DNA of 64,000 nucleotides from Inhella proteolytica (GTDB lineage Bacteria; Pseudomonadota; Gammaproteobacteria; Burkholderiales; Burkholderiaceae_C). This document shows, in pieces, positions 9,605 through 18,184 of this stretch (positions within the stretch are counted from its first letter, which is position 1; each line of letters begins with the position of its first letter). The notes under the pieces were generated by a model. That model made no database searches. It was not told where the DNA came from and was given only the letters and a program-made list of their open reading frames with translations. Position numbers and translations under genes: made by a program. The DNA is taken from positions 62,001 through 126,000 of the forward strand of contig NZ_JAEDAK010000013.1 of the NCBI RefSeq assembly GCF_016093275.1. Reading direction: 5' to 3'.

Positions 9605-10884
9605 GCGGGCCTCGCGTGCGAAAGGATGGCGGGGAGCCGTTCGGAAGCCGGCGGGTGAGAGTAAGTCCAGCGCGCCACCAGCGGGTCGGGCGTGAGGGTG
9701 CTGGCGTTGTCCTCGTGCAGCTTCAAGAGGGCCGAGGCCAGCGCGTGGCCATCGGCATGCTGGCAGGCGAAGGCGTCGGCCTCGAACTCGTGCTTGCGCG
9801 AGCTGCGGGCCATCAGGGGGCCTAGCGGGAAGCTGAACACCGGCAGCACCAGGCCGAACAGCAGCAGCGCCAGGGCCTCGTTGTCCCCCAACAGATTGGG
9901 CTGCACGCCCAGGCCCGCGTAGAAGGCGGGCTGCTGCGAGAGCCAGCCCAGCAGGGCGAAGCCAGCCAGCGTGAGGCCGGCCATCAGCACCAGGCGCTTG
10001 GGCACATGGCGCAGCTTGAAGTGGCCCAGTTCGTGGGCCAGCACGGCCTCGACCTCGGGGGGATCCAGGCGCTCCAGCAGGGTGTCGAACAGCACCACGC
10101 GCTTGGCCGCGCCCAGGCCAGTGAAGTAGGCATTGCCATGGGCCGAGCGGCGGCCGGCGTCCATCACAAAAAGGCCCTTGGCGGCAAAACCGGTGCGCGC
10201 GAACAGCCGCTCGACGCGTTCCTTCAGCGTGGCGTCACTGAGCGGCGTGAACTTGTTGAACAGCGGGGCGATCAGCAGCGGGTAGAGCAGCATCAGCGTG
10301 AGCGAGAAGCCGAACCACAGCGCCCAGGCCCAGATCCACCAGCTGCTGCCGGCGTGGCGCATCACCGCCAGCACGCCCCAGGCCAGCGGGCCGCCCAGCA
10401 GCACCAGCACCAGCAGGCCCTTGAACTGGTCGGCCACGAAGGTCTTCAGATCGGTGCGGTTGAAGCCGAAGCGGGCTTCCAGCTTGAAGGTGGTGTAGAG
10501 CTCGAAGGGCAGGTCGATCAGGGCATTGATCAGCGTGAAGCCCGCCAGCAGGGCCAGCGGGTAGGCATAGCCGCCCCAGGCCTGCGGGCCCACCTGGCCG
10601 AACAGCCAAAGGTTGAGCTGGTTCAGCCCGCCCAGCAGGGTCCAGGCCACCAGCACGCCGGCGCCGAATAGCAGCGAGACCAACTGCAGCCGGCCCTTGG
10701 CCAGCGTGTAGTCGGCCGCCTTCTGGTGCGCGGCCAGTGGCACCTTGGCAGCAAAGGCCGTCGGCACCTGGCCGCGGTGCAGGGCCACATGGCGCAGCTG
10801 GCGGCCGTTCAGCCAGAGCTTGAGCAGGGTGGTGGCCAGCAGCGCGGCCACGAAAAACAGGGTGACGGAAGAGGGGGCAAGCAA
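9601..10884 (-). CDS. M48 family membrane metallopeptidase (Ste24/CAAX protease-like)
   Basis: An integral membrane zinc protease of about 427 residues from a TTG at 10884. The catalytic motif H284-E-L-G-H288 lies in [15 protein letters not shown], and the third-ligand region appears as [12 protein letters not shown]. An N-terminal domain with several membrane helices (including CAAX-protease-like [11 protein letters not shown]...[18 protein letters not shown]) precedes it. In bacteria the family is linked to membrane-protein quality control. The start is uncertain: no strong RBS is visible, and an upstream ATG at 10947 would overlap the promoter region of the divergent orn gene. Confidence 0.88.
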   Translation of the reverse strand: MLAPSSVTLFFVAALLATTLLKLWLNGRQLRHVALHRGQVPTAFAAKVPLAAHQKAADYTLAKGRLQLVSLLFGAGVLVAWTLLGGLNQLNLWLFGQVGPQAWGGYAYPLALLAGFTLINALIDLPFELYTTFKLEARFGFNRTDLKTFVADQFKGLLVLVLLGGPLAWGVLAVMRHAGSSWWIWAWALWFGFSLTLMLLYPLLIAPLFNKFTPLSDATLKERVERLFARTGFAAKGLFVMDAGRRSAHGNAYFTGLGAAKRVVLFDTLLERLDPPEVEAVLAHELGHFKLRHVPKRLVLMAGLTLAGFALLGWLSQQPAFYAGLGVQPNLLGDNEALALLLFGLVLPVFSFPLGPLMARSSRKHEFEADAFACQHADGHALASALLKLHEDNASTLTPDPLVARWTYSHPPASERLPAILSHARPA

Positions 10885-10961
10885 GGGCGGACCGCAGTTT
10901 CTCAGACGGATCGGCCAGTGTAGGTGGGCACAATCCTGCCGATTCACACCAAGGATTTGCC

Positions 10962-11516
10962 ATGAGCCTGGAGCGCAACGACAACAACCTGATCTGGATC
11001 GACTGCGAGATGACCGGTCTGGAGCCCAACAAGGACCGCATCATCGAAGTGGCGGTCGTCGTCACCAGCCCCGATCTGGCGGTGCGCGTCGAAGGCCCGG
11101 TGTTCGCCATCCACCAGAGCGACGCGACCCTGGACGGCATGGACGCCTGGAACAAGGGCACGCATGGCAAGAGCGGGCTGATTGACCGCGTCAAGGCCTC
11201 GACCACCGACGAAGCCGCCGCCGCCAAGGCCACGATCGAGTTCCTGCAGCAGTACGTGGGCAAGGGCAAGAGCCCGATGTGCGGCAACTCGGTCTGCCAG
11301 GACCGCCGCTTCCTGGTGAACTACATGCCCGATCTGGAAGCCTTCTTCCACTACCGCAACCTCGACGTCTCCACGCTCAAGGAACTGGCGCGGCGCTGGA
11401 AGCCCACCGTGCTGGAGGGCGTGAAGAAGGCCCAGGCGCATACCGCGCTGGCGGACATCCACGAGTCCATCGACGAGCTGGTGCATTACCGCGCGAGCTT
11501 CCTGAACCTGGCTTGA
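10962..11516 (+). CDS. orn: Oligoribonuclease (DEDDh 3'-5' exonuclease)
   Basis: A 184-residue enzyme that degrades di- to pentaribonucleotides, including pGpG from c-di-GMP turnover. The DEDDh residues are visible: D14 and E16 in [11 protein letters not shown], an Asp in [10 protein letters not shown], and His/Asp in [10 protein letters not shown]. The length equals E. coli Orn. This matters here because the window encodes a GGDEF/EAL protein whose EAL product is pGpG. Its stop codon overlaps the TTG start of pabBC. Confidence 0.96.
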   Translation: MSLERNDNNLIWIDCEMTGLEPNKDRIIEVAVVVTSPDLAVRVEGPVFAIHQSDATLDGMDAWNKGTHGKSGLIDRVKASTTDEAAAAKATIEFLQQYVGKGKSPMCGNSVCQDRRFLVNYMPDLEAFFHYRNLDVSTLKELARRWKPTVLEGVKKAQAHTALADIHESIDELVHYRASFLNLA

Positions 11517-13306
11517 GCGACGCCCTTTTCGCCGCCTTCGACTTCCCGCGCCACCCGCTGGCGCGCGAAGACGGCGAGCGCCTGCGTGGCGGCTGGAGCA
11601 CGCCGCCGGACGAGTGGCTGCTGGCGCGCCAGCCGGCCGAGCTGGCGGGGGTGATCGACGCCGCGCATGCCGCTGCCCGCGCCGGCGCCTGGGTGCTGGG
11701 CGGCCTGCGCTACGAGGCCGCGCCGGCGCTGAACCCGGTGCTGGAGGGCGAGCCCGCGGAAGGCCTGCTGGCGGCCTTTGCCGTCTACCGCCGCGCGCCG
11801 CAGGATTGGCCCGAGCCCGGCCCCGAGCGCCCCCGCTGCCAGCCCTGGGTGCAGGGCCTGCATGACCCCGCGCGGGATGCCGAGCACATCGAGGCCGTGC
11901 GCGCCGCCATCCGCGCCGGCGATTGCTACCAGATCAATCTGACCACTCGGCTGCTCTGCACCCTGGAAGCGGGCGTTGGCCTGGACGAGCTGTTCCGCGC
12001 CTTGCACGCGGCGCAGCCGGGCGGTTTTTCGCTTTTCCTGCGCCAGCTGGGGGACGAGCCCGGCGTGGCCTCGGTCTCGCCCGAGCTGTTCTTTGACTGG
12101 CGGCCCTTGCCGGACCACGGCAAGACTTGGATCTTGGCCGCCCAACCGATGAAGGGCACGGCCCCGCGCGGCGCCGACCGCGCCAGCGACGAGGCGGCGC
12201 AAACCTACCTGCGCACCAGCGAGAAGGAGCGCGCCGAGAACCTGATGATCGTGGACCTGCTGCGCAACGACCTCGGGCAGGTGGCGCGCATCGGCAGCGT
12301 GCGCGTGCCGCGCCTCTTTGAGCTGCACGAGCTGCCCACCGTCTGGCAGATGACCAGCACAGTCACCGCCATCACCCAGCCGGGCGCCGGCCTGGCGCAG
12401 CTGTTCGCGGCGCTGTTCCCCTGCGGCTCGGTGACGGGCGCGCCCAAGCGCCGCGCCATGCAGCTGATTCGCGAGCTGGAGGCCGCGCCGCGCGGCTGGT
12501 ACTGCGGGGCCTTGGGCTTGATGCAGCCCGGCGGCGCGACGACCTTCAATGTGCCGATCCGTACCGTGGAGCAGCGCCCCGGTGGCGCGTTGCGTGCCGG
12601 TGTGGGCAGCGGCATCACGCTGGATTCCGAGCCCGCGGCCGAACTGGCCGAGTGGCAGGCCAAGACGCGCTTCCTGGAGCGTGCGCGCGCGCCGATCGCC
12701 GGCATCGAGACCCTGCGGCTGCAGGATGGCCAGTACCCGCAGGGCGCGGCGCATCTGGCGCGGCTGGCGCGCTGCGCCAAGCACTTCGGCCTGGGCTTTG
12801 AGCGCGCTTCGGTGCAGGCGGCGCTGGATGCCGTGGCCGCCGCGCATCCGCAGGGCCTCTGGCGCGTGCGCCTGCAGCTGGGGCGCACCCTCCAGACCGA
12901 ATGCCAGCCGCTGGAGCCCACGCCCGAGCCGGTGCGGCTGGCGGTGGCGCTGGGGCCGATCGCTACGGGCGGGCTGGCGCGCGAGTTCCTTGAATACAAG
13001 ACCACGCGCCGCGAGGCTTACGAGGCCCTGCTGGCGCACAAGCCGCCCGAGGCCTTCGACCTCATCCTCTACAACGCGCAGGGCGAGCTGACCGAATGCG
13101 GACGCGGCAACCTCGCGCTGTGCATCGACGGCGCGTGGCTGACGCCGCGGCTCGAAGCCGGCCTGCTGCCCGGCGTGGGGCGCGCGTATTGGCTGGCGCA
13201 GGGGCGCATCCGCGAGGCCCGCCTGCTGCGCGAGGACCTGCAGCGCGCCAGCGCCTTCGCCTGGTTCAACGCCCTGCGCGGCTGGCTGGAGGCGGAGCTG
13301 CTGTGA
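11513..13306 (+). CDS. pabBC: PabB-PabC fusion: aminodeoxychorismate synthase component I and lyase
   Basis: A two-domain protein of 597 residues for p-aminobenzoate and folate synthesis. Residues about 1-350 form the chorismate-binding domain, with [33 protein letters not shown] and [18 protein letters not shown]. Residues about 380-597 form a fold-type IV PLP lyase ([14 protein letters not shown] with the PLP lysine, then LTECGRGNL). The TTG at 11513 shares two bases with the orn stop, which argues for translational coupling. Fused pabBC is common in Burkholderiales. The glutaminase subunit PabA is not in the window. Confidence 0.92.
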   Translation: MSDALFAAFDFPRHPLAREDGERLRGGWSTPPDEWLLARQPAELAGVIDAAHAAARAGAWVLGGLRYEAAPALNPVLEGEPAEGLLAAFAVYRRAPQDWPEPGPERPRCQPWVQGLHDPARDAEHIEAVRAAIRAGDCYQINLTTRLLCTLEAGVGLDELFRALHAAQPGGFSLFLRQLGDEPGVASVSPELFFDWRPLPDHGKTWILAAQPMKGTAPRGADRASDEAAQTYLRTSEKERAENLMIVDLLRNDLGQVARIGSVRVPRLFELHELPTVWQMTSTVTAITQPGAGLAQLFAALFPCGSVTGAPKRRAMQLIRELEAAPRGWYCGALGLMQPGGATTFNVPIRTVEQRPGGALRAGVGSGITLDSEPAAELAEWQAKTRFLERARAPIAGIETLRLQDGQYPQGAAHLARLARCAKHFGLGFERASVQAALDAVAAAHPQGLWRVRLQLGRTLQTECQPLEPTPEPVRLAVALGPIATGGLAREFLEYKTTRREAYEALLAHKPPEAFDLILYNAQGELTECGRGNLALCIDGAWLTPRLEAGLLPGVGRAYWLAQGRIREARLLREDLQRASAFAWFNALRGWLEAELL

Positions 13307-13944
13307 ACCTGTCGCCCTGGCTGACCGGCATCGAAGCGCTGGCCACGCTGGCCTTTGCGCTCTCCGGCCTGCTCGAAGCCGCGCGCAAGCGCCTGGACGT
13401 GGTGGGCGTCTGCGTGGTCTCGGGCCTGGCGGCCTTTGGTGGCGGCACCCTGCGCGACGTGCTGCTGGACCGCCGGCCCTTTTTCTGGGTCGAGCACTCG
13501 GATTGGCTGTGGGCCCTGCTGGGCCTGTGCTTGGCGGCGATGGCCCTGCTGAAGGTGCGGCACCTGGCGGTGACGAACCGGGCCATGCAGTGGCCGGATG
13601 CGCTCGGCCTGGGTCTGTTCACCGCCGGGGGTACCCAGCTGGCGCTGGACCAGGGCCTGCCGGCGCTGGTGGCGGTGCTGATGGGCGTCATCACTGCGGT
13701 GTGCGGCGGTGTGCTGCGCGACATCGTCTGCAATGAAATCCCCAAGGCCTTCCACGACCACCGGCCCTACGCCGTGTGCGCCTTTGCCGGCGGCTGGGTG
13801 CTGGTGGGCGCCCAGGCCCTGGGTTGGGGCGAGGGCCCCAGCCTGCTGGCCGCGGCCGGCACGGCCACGTTGTTGCGTGTCCTGGCCATGCTGACCGGCG
13901 TACGCCTGCCGGGCTGGCGCGAGCCGCCGCCACCGACTCGGTAG
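13303..13944 (+). CDS. TRIC-family (UPF0126, YadS-like) cation channel
   Basis: A 213-residue protein with seven hydrophobic helices arranged as two homologous halves. Each half carries a glycine-rich motif: SGLAAFGGGTLRDVLLDRRP and ITAVCGGVLRDIVCNEIP. That pattern defines the prokaryotic TRIC/UPF0126 family of trimeric K+-permeable channels. The GTG start at 13303 overlaps the pabBC stop (GTGA), with GGAGGCGG just upstream. Confidence 0.9.
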   Translation: MNLSPWLTGIEALATLAFALSGLLEAARKRLDVVGVCVVSGLAAFGGGTLRDVLLDRRPFFWVEHSDWLWALLGLCLAAMALLKVRHLAVTNRAMQWPDALGLGLFTAGGTQLALDQGLPALVAVLMGVITAVCGGVLRDIVCNEIPKAFHDHRPYAVCAFAGGWVLVGAQALGWGEGPSLLAAAGTATLLRVLAMLTGVRLPGWREPPPPTR

Positions 13945-14027
13945 TTCCCCTGTCGGAATTTGTCTGACAGCGGGTAGCGCGCCCGCCTGACTACGCAGCC
14001 CTGTTACCGATTCCTACAGTCCGCCGA

Positions 14028-14059
14028 CCCCCTGAATGAGGGGGATCCCCACGGAGAGG
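14028..14059 (+). promoter_or_regulatory. Leader hairpin next to the ribosome binding site
   Basis: The stem CCCCCT / AGGGGG (14028-14033 with 14039-14044) closes a 5-nt loop. Its 3' arm overlaps a second palindrome, GGGGATCCCC (14041-14050), so the two structures are mutually exclusive. The GGAGAGG Shine-Dalgarno (14053-14059) of the next gene follows directly. An effect on translation initiation is possible but is inference. Confidence 0.35.
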
Positions 14060-14065
14060 CGCTCG

Positions 14066-14803
14066 ATGACTGGCTCGGTTTCGGAATTGCGTGTGTCCCC
14101 CTCGCTGGCAGCCTGCCCGGCCAGCGGTGCTGAGCTTGTGCAGGAGCGGTTGCCCTTCACGGTGACGGTGGCGCGCAGCGAGCAGGACCTGCGCGACGCC
14201 GTGCGGGTGCGCCAGAGCGCCTACGCCCGCCATCTGCCCCGCTTTGCCGAGACCTTGGGCGAGCCCGAGCCCGCCGACCGCGAACCCGGCAACTGGGTGC
14301 TGCTGGCGCGCAGCAAGCTGGACGGCAGCCCGCTGGGCAGCCTGCGCATCCAGACCAATGCGCGCCGCCCGCTGGACCTGGAGGCTTCCATGAGCCTGCC
14401 GCCGGAGCTGGCGAACGCCCGCCTGGCCGAGGCCACGCGCCTGGGTCTGGCCCAGGGCGTGAGCGGTCGTCTGGTGAAGGCGGCGCTGTTCAAGGCCTTC
14501 TATCTGATCTGCCGCAGCCAGGGCGTGGACCACATGGTCATCACGGGCCGCACGCCCATCGATCGCCAGTACCAGCGCCTACTGTTCGAGGATGTCTGGG
14601 CCCCGCACCAGACCTATGCGATGGCCCATGTGCACCAGCTGCCGCATCGCGTGATGCACCTGCATGTGCCGGGCGCCCAGGCGCGCTGGCAGGCGGCGCG
14701 TCACCCCTTGCTGAACTTCATGTGCGGCACCGAGCACCCGGACCTGCAACTCCCGGCAAGTGCACCCGCGGCTGCCCCGGTGGCAGCGCGGGCCCTGCAC
14801 TGA
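14066..14803 (+). CDS. GNAT-fold N-acyl amino acid synthase (FeeM-like)
   Basis: A 245-residue protein resembling FeeM and autoinducer-synthase-type acyltransferases. The core runs FTVTVARSEQDLRDAVRVRQSAYARHLP, a GNW[V]LLARS strand, GSLRIQTN, then LAEATRLGLAQG, followed by ALFKAFYLICRSQGVDHMVI. The ALAEATRLG-like segment and the substrate strand are typical. FeeM-type enzymes join a fatty acyl-ACP to an amino acid; the substrate here cannot be read from sequence. The ATG at 14066 has GGAGAGG 6 nt upstream. It abuts, tail to tail with no gap, a GGDEF/EAL receptor. Confidence 0.65.
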   Translation: MTGSVSELRVSPSLAACPASGAELVQERLPFTVTVARSEQDLRDAVRVRQSAYARHLPRFAETLGEPEPADREPGNWVLLARSKLDGSPLGSLRIQTNARRPLDLEASMSLPPELANARLAEATRLGLAQGVSGRLVKAALFKAFYLICRSQGVDHMVITGRTPIDRQYQRLLFEDVWAPHQTYAMAHVHQLPHRVMHLHVPGAQARWQAARHPLLNFMCGTEHPDLQLPASAPAAAPVAARALH

Positions 14804-17752
14804 TCACTGGCGCAACAAGCCCGGGCTGGAGCCGACGAACATGCCGGTGACGGCGCCGCCGGTTTCCACCCGCTGGATGAAGGCGTGCAGCGCCTCGTCG
14901 TCGATCAGGTCGGCGGCGGAGCGCAGCTTGAGCAGCTCCTGCGGCGACTGCGGCCGCGCGACGGCAAAGCCCTGCACGTAATCCACGCCGATCTCGGCCA
15001 GGGTCTCCACCGTTTCGGCGTCCTCGGCCCACTCGGCCACCGTCTTCATGCCCAGGTTGCGCGCCAGGCTGACGATGGCCTCGACGATGGCGATGTTGGC
15101 CGGGTGCTGGTTCATGCTGACGATGAAACTGCCATCGATCTTCAGCAGATCGCCCGGCAACTCCTTCAGGTAGCTGAAGGAGGTGTAGCCGGCACCGAAG
15201 TCGTCCAGCGCCACCTTGGCACCGATCTGCCGCACCTGGCTGATGAAGCGCCGGGTATTGGCCAGGTCATGCAGGGCCACCGATTCGGTGATCTCCAGAC
15301 ACAGATAGGGCGCGGCCTCGATGTGCGTTTCGAGCATGTCGAACACGTCCTCGACAAAATGCTCGTCGTTCAGCGAGGCGCCGCTGAGGTTCATGCAGAC
15401 GAACTTCAGCTGCGGCAGCTCGGCGCGGTGGTGAATGATCCACAGCAGGGTCTGCTGCAGCACCCAGCGGTCGATCACGCTCATGCGGCCGCTGAGTTCG
15501 GCGGCGGCGATCAGCCGGTGGGTGGGCACCGGGCGGCCGGCGCCGTCGTGCATGCGCAGAAGCACCTCGAAGTTCAGCGAGCCGCGCGGCTGCAGCAGGC
15601 TCATGATGGGCTGCATGGCCAGGTGCAGGCCCTGGATCTCTTCGCCGGCGGAGAGCAGGGCAACGAGCTTCATCTCGGCCTCGTGCTCCTGCTGGGCGGG
15701 GGAGTCGCGCTCGAACACCACCAGGCCTTCGGATTGCGGTTTGCCCTTGGCCTCGCGGCAGGCACGGTCGGCGCGCGCGATGGCATCTTTGATCGGCGTG
15801 CCGGCCGGTATCTCCACCAGGCCGACGGAGCCGCGCACATGGAAGGCGCGCTCGTCGATGCGGTAGGGGCTGTTGCCGATGCAACCCACCACGCCCTGGG
15901 CGATCAGGCGTGCCAGCGGCGTGCGGATGCCGGCCATGACGATGAGGAATTCGTCACCGCCCACGCGGCCGAACTGCATGGGCTCCACCAGCACGCCCTG
16001 CACGCGCGCGCAGACCTGCTGCAGCACGGCGTCGCCGGCGCTGTGGCCGTAGAGGTCGTTGATGAGTTTGAAGCGGTCCAGATCCAGATAGGCCAGGCAG
16101 AGCGTGTCGCCGGGCAGCAGGGCCTTGAGCGCCTCGTCCAGCCTGGCCTCGATGCCGCGCCGGTTCAGCACGCGCGTGAGGGTGTCGCTATGGGCCAGGA
16201 AATGCAGGTTCTCGGCCGCGCGCGAGCGCTCGGTCACGTCCTGCAGCGAGCCCTCGATGCGGTCCTGACTGAGCGCGGCGCGCACCAGGAAGCGGCGTTC
16301 GCCCTGGTTGTTGAGCTCCATTTCCACCTGGGGGCTGGCGTACAGGCGCTCGTGCAAGCGCACCCAGCTGCCGGGCTCGAAGTGGCGTTGGAAATCGTTC
16401 GCGCCAGGCTCCAGCACCTGGCTGCCGAGCATCTGTTGCAGGGCCGGATTCGCCGCCAGGAACTGGCCGCGCAGGTTCAGCGTGAACAGGCCGATGGGCA
16501 GGGCGGAGAAGGTCTGCTCCAGCTTGCCCTGCGCGGCGCGGCGGGCATCCTGCGCCTGTTTCATCTGGGCCGCCACCGAGAGCGAGGCCAGCAGGCTGCT
16601 GGAGAGCGCGGCGGTGACGCTGTTGCCGATGCCGCTGAAGGCGCGCAGCCCGAAGGCCGCCGCCAGCACCTCGGCCAGGCCCGCGCCCAAGGTGATGGCC
16701 AGTGAGGCCGCGTACCAGAGCGCCACCTGCGAGCGCGTCACCCACAGGATGCGCGCCAGGTAATGCACCAGCACGCCCACACCAAGCGCGGTGCAGACCC
16801 ACATCAGCGGCAAGAACTGCGAGTAGGGCAGGGTCAGGGCCGCCAGCAGCAGCGGCACGCAGCTCCACTGCGCCAGCTGGAGCAGCGGCCCGGCGCCCAC
16901 GCGCTGCAGTTCCTCGCGGAAGAAGCTGCGAAACAACGCATAGGTGCTGAGGTAGTACAGCGCCATCGTGGCCTGGCGCAAGGGGTACAGCCATTCCAGC
17001 GGCACCTGGTGGCCGAACCACTGCGCGTCCCAGCCGGCGGACAGCGCGGCCATGCGCAGGTTCAGCACCAGCCAGACGGCGAACACCGAGTAACTGGTGT
17101 TGCGGTTGATCAGCGCGCTGATGAAGAGGAAGGCCGCCAGCAGGGTCAGGCCGCCATCCAGCAGGCCGGCGGCATGGTGGAACTGCAGTACCGAATCCTG
17201 CAGTGCCGCTTCTTGCCAAGCCAGCACCTGCAGGCGCGCCGGACCGGCCGCCTGCGCCTGGCACATCAGCTCTCGGCCGGCCTGGCTGGGCTGCAGGTGC
17301 AGCGCAAAGCCGGCCTTCAGGGCCTCCAGGGCGCCGGTTTGTCCGCGGCGATCGGCCTGGCCGAGCAGGGTGCCGGTTTCGGCGTCCCAACAGCGCAGCG
17401 CCTGAAGGTGGCGCGAGGGAAATTCGAGCCAGGGCGTGGCCGGCGGCACCACCAGCTGCAGCCACTGCGGCTGCTCGGAAAGGCGGGTGTCGTGCGCCTT
17501 GGCCGTGGCTTGCTGGCTCAGCAGGGCGCGCAGCCCCGGGCTGGGCTGGCTGCTCAGGTGTTCCAGGCGGCGCAGGTCCAGCGCGGCAGGGCTGGATTCG
17601 GAAAACTCGCGCGGCCACTGGCTCAGCGCCAGCAGGGTCAGCAGGCCCAGCAGCAGCGGCAGCAGGTAGGCGGAAAAGCCCAGCAGCAGCCGATCCAGGC
17701 GGCCCGGCAGCGCACCCCAGGGCGAGGGCAGGGGGGTGCGCAGTGCCGTCAT
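14804..17752 (-). CDS. DISM-7TM receptor with PAS, GGDEF and EAL domains
   Basis: A 982-residue membrane signalling protein for cyclic di-GMP. It has a membrane segment near residues 25-45, a periplasmic 7TMR-DISM-like sensor domain to about 190, then seven membrane helices (about 190-395). A PAS domain (about 420-530) precedes GGDEF with the intact motif at 598-602 and an EAL domain whose signature is E729-V-L-L-R. The EAL metal and catalytic residues look intact (NLSGASL, CLEITES, LDDFGAGYTSFSYL, KIDGSF, VAEW), so both synthesis and hydrolysis are possible. The DISM sensor suggests a soluble ligand, perhaps a carbohydrate. Confidence 0.93.
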   Translation of the reverse strand: MTALRTPLPSPWGALPGRLDRLLLGFSAYLLPLLLGLLTLLALSQWPREFSESSPAALDLRRLEHLSSQPSPGLRALLSQQATAKAHDTRLSEQPQWLQLVVPPATPWLEFPSRHLQALRCWDAETGTLLGQADRRGQTGALEALKAGFALHLQPSQAGRELMCQAQAAGPARLQVLAWQEAALQDSVLQFHHAAGLLDGGLTLLAAFLFISALINRNTSYSVFAVWLVLNLRMAALSAGWDAQWFGHQVPLEWLYPLRQATMALYYLSTYALFRSFFREELQRVGAGPLLQLAQWSCVPLLLAALTLPYSQFLPLMWVCTALGVGVLVHYLARILWVTRSQVALWYAASLAITLGAGLAEVLAAAFGLRAFSGIGNSVTAALSSSLLASLSVAAQMKQAQDARRAAQGKLEQTFSALPIGLFTLNLRGQFLAANPALQQMLGSQVLEPGANDFQRHFEPGSWVRLHERLYASPQVEMELNNQGERRFLVRAALSQDRIEGSLQDVTERSRAAENLHFLAHSDTLTRVLNRRGIEARLDEALKALLPGDTLCLAYLDLDRFKLINDLYGHSAGDAVLQQVCARVQGVLVEPMQFGRVGGDEFLIVMAGIRTPLARLIAQGVVGCIGNSPYRIDERAFHVRGSVGLVEIPAGTPIKDAIARADRACREAKGKPQSEGLVVFERDSPAQQEHEAEMKLVALLSAGEEIQGLHLAMQPIMSLLQPRGSLNFEVLLRMHDGAGRPVPTHRLIAAAELSGRMSVIDRWVLQQTLLWIIHHRAELPQLKFVCMNLSGASLNDEHFVEDVFDMLETHIEAAPYLCLEITESVALHDLANTRRFISQVRQIGAKVALDDFGAGYTSFSYLKELPGDLLKIDGSFIVSMNQHPANIAIVEAIVSLARNLGMKTVAEWAEDAETVETLAEIGVDYVQGFAVARPQSPQELLKLRSAADLIDDEALHAFIQRVETGGAVTGMFVGSSPGLLRQ

Positions 17753-18184
17753 CGGTGCGGGCTCCTGATTGCCAAAATGGCCAAAGTTCCAATCGGTGTG
17801 CGAATTTACGCGTGAAAGTTACAGTTTTTTCCTAGGAATCGCCCTGGGTGGTATGTTGTAAGGAGATGTGTTGCCGCTGTGCAGCACGTCACACCGGCAT
17901 CATGAAGTTCGTGCATTCGGGTTAGCACCAGTGTTACAGTGCTAGCTTCGCGCAAACAGCCCAGCTGACTGCGCGGTTCGTTCATCTCCTCTGACTCCTC
18001 CTTGGACCGCACATCGGTCCGACCTGCTACGGCAGGCACAGGTCGGCGGCGATGCCGTCGCACCGATCGGGCCCCCACACTTGATGGCCCGCGGAGTACC
18101 TAGCGACCCCACGGGCCCTGGAGGCCCTGTGTCCACCGACCGAGGAGGCCGGTGCGGCGCCTTGTTGTCAGAAGAGAGTTCGAG
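17753..18184 (+). promoter_or_regulatory. Long structured leader upstream of the DEAD-box helicase gene
   Basis: This 432-bp gap has no convincing gene. Its last 190 bp contain consecutive hairpins: GGACCG/CGGTCC (18004-18020), CCTGC-TACG-GCAGG (18023-18036), CGGC/GCCG (18047-18057), GGGCC/GGCCC (18113-18127) and CACCG/CGGTG (18134-18154, whose loop holds GAGGAGG). TACG closed by C-G is a very stable UNCG tetraloop. Long structured 5' UTRs are typical of cold-induced RNA helicase mRNAs, so autoregulation or cold control is plausible but inferred. No clear promoter was identified. Confidence 0.5.

Noticed and set aside
11486-13039. 517-codon minus-strand ORF
   Set aside because: Antisense to pabBC, no recognisable family, and composition of a mirror frame.
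14885-16705. 606-codon plus-strand ORF
   Set aside because: Lies opposite the GGDEF/EAL coding region and shows no domain.
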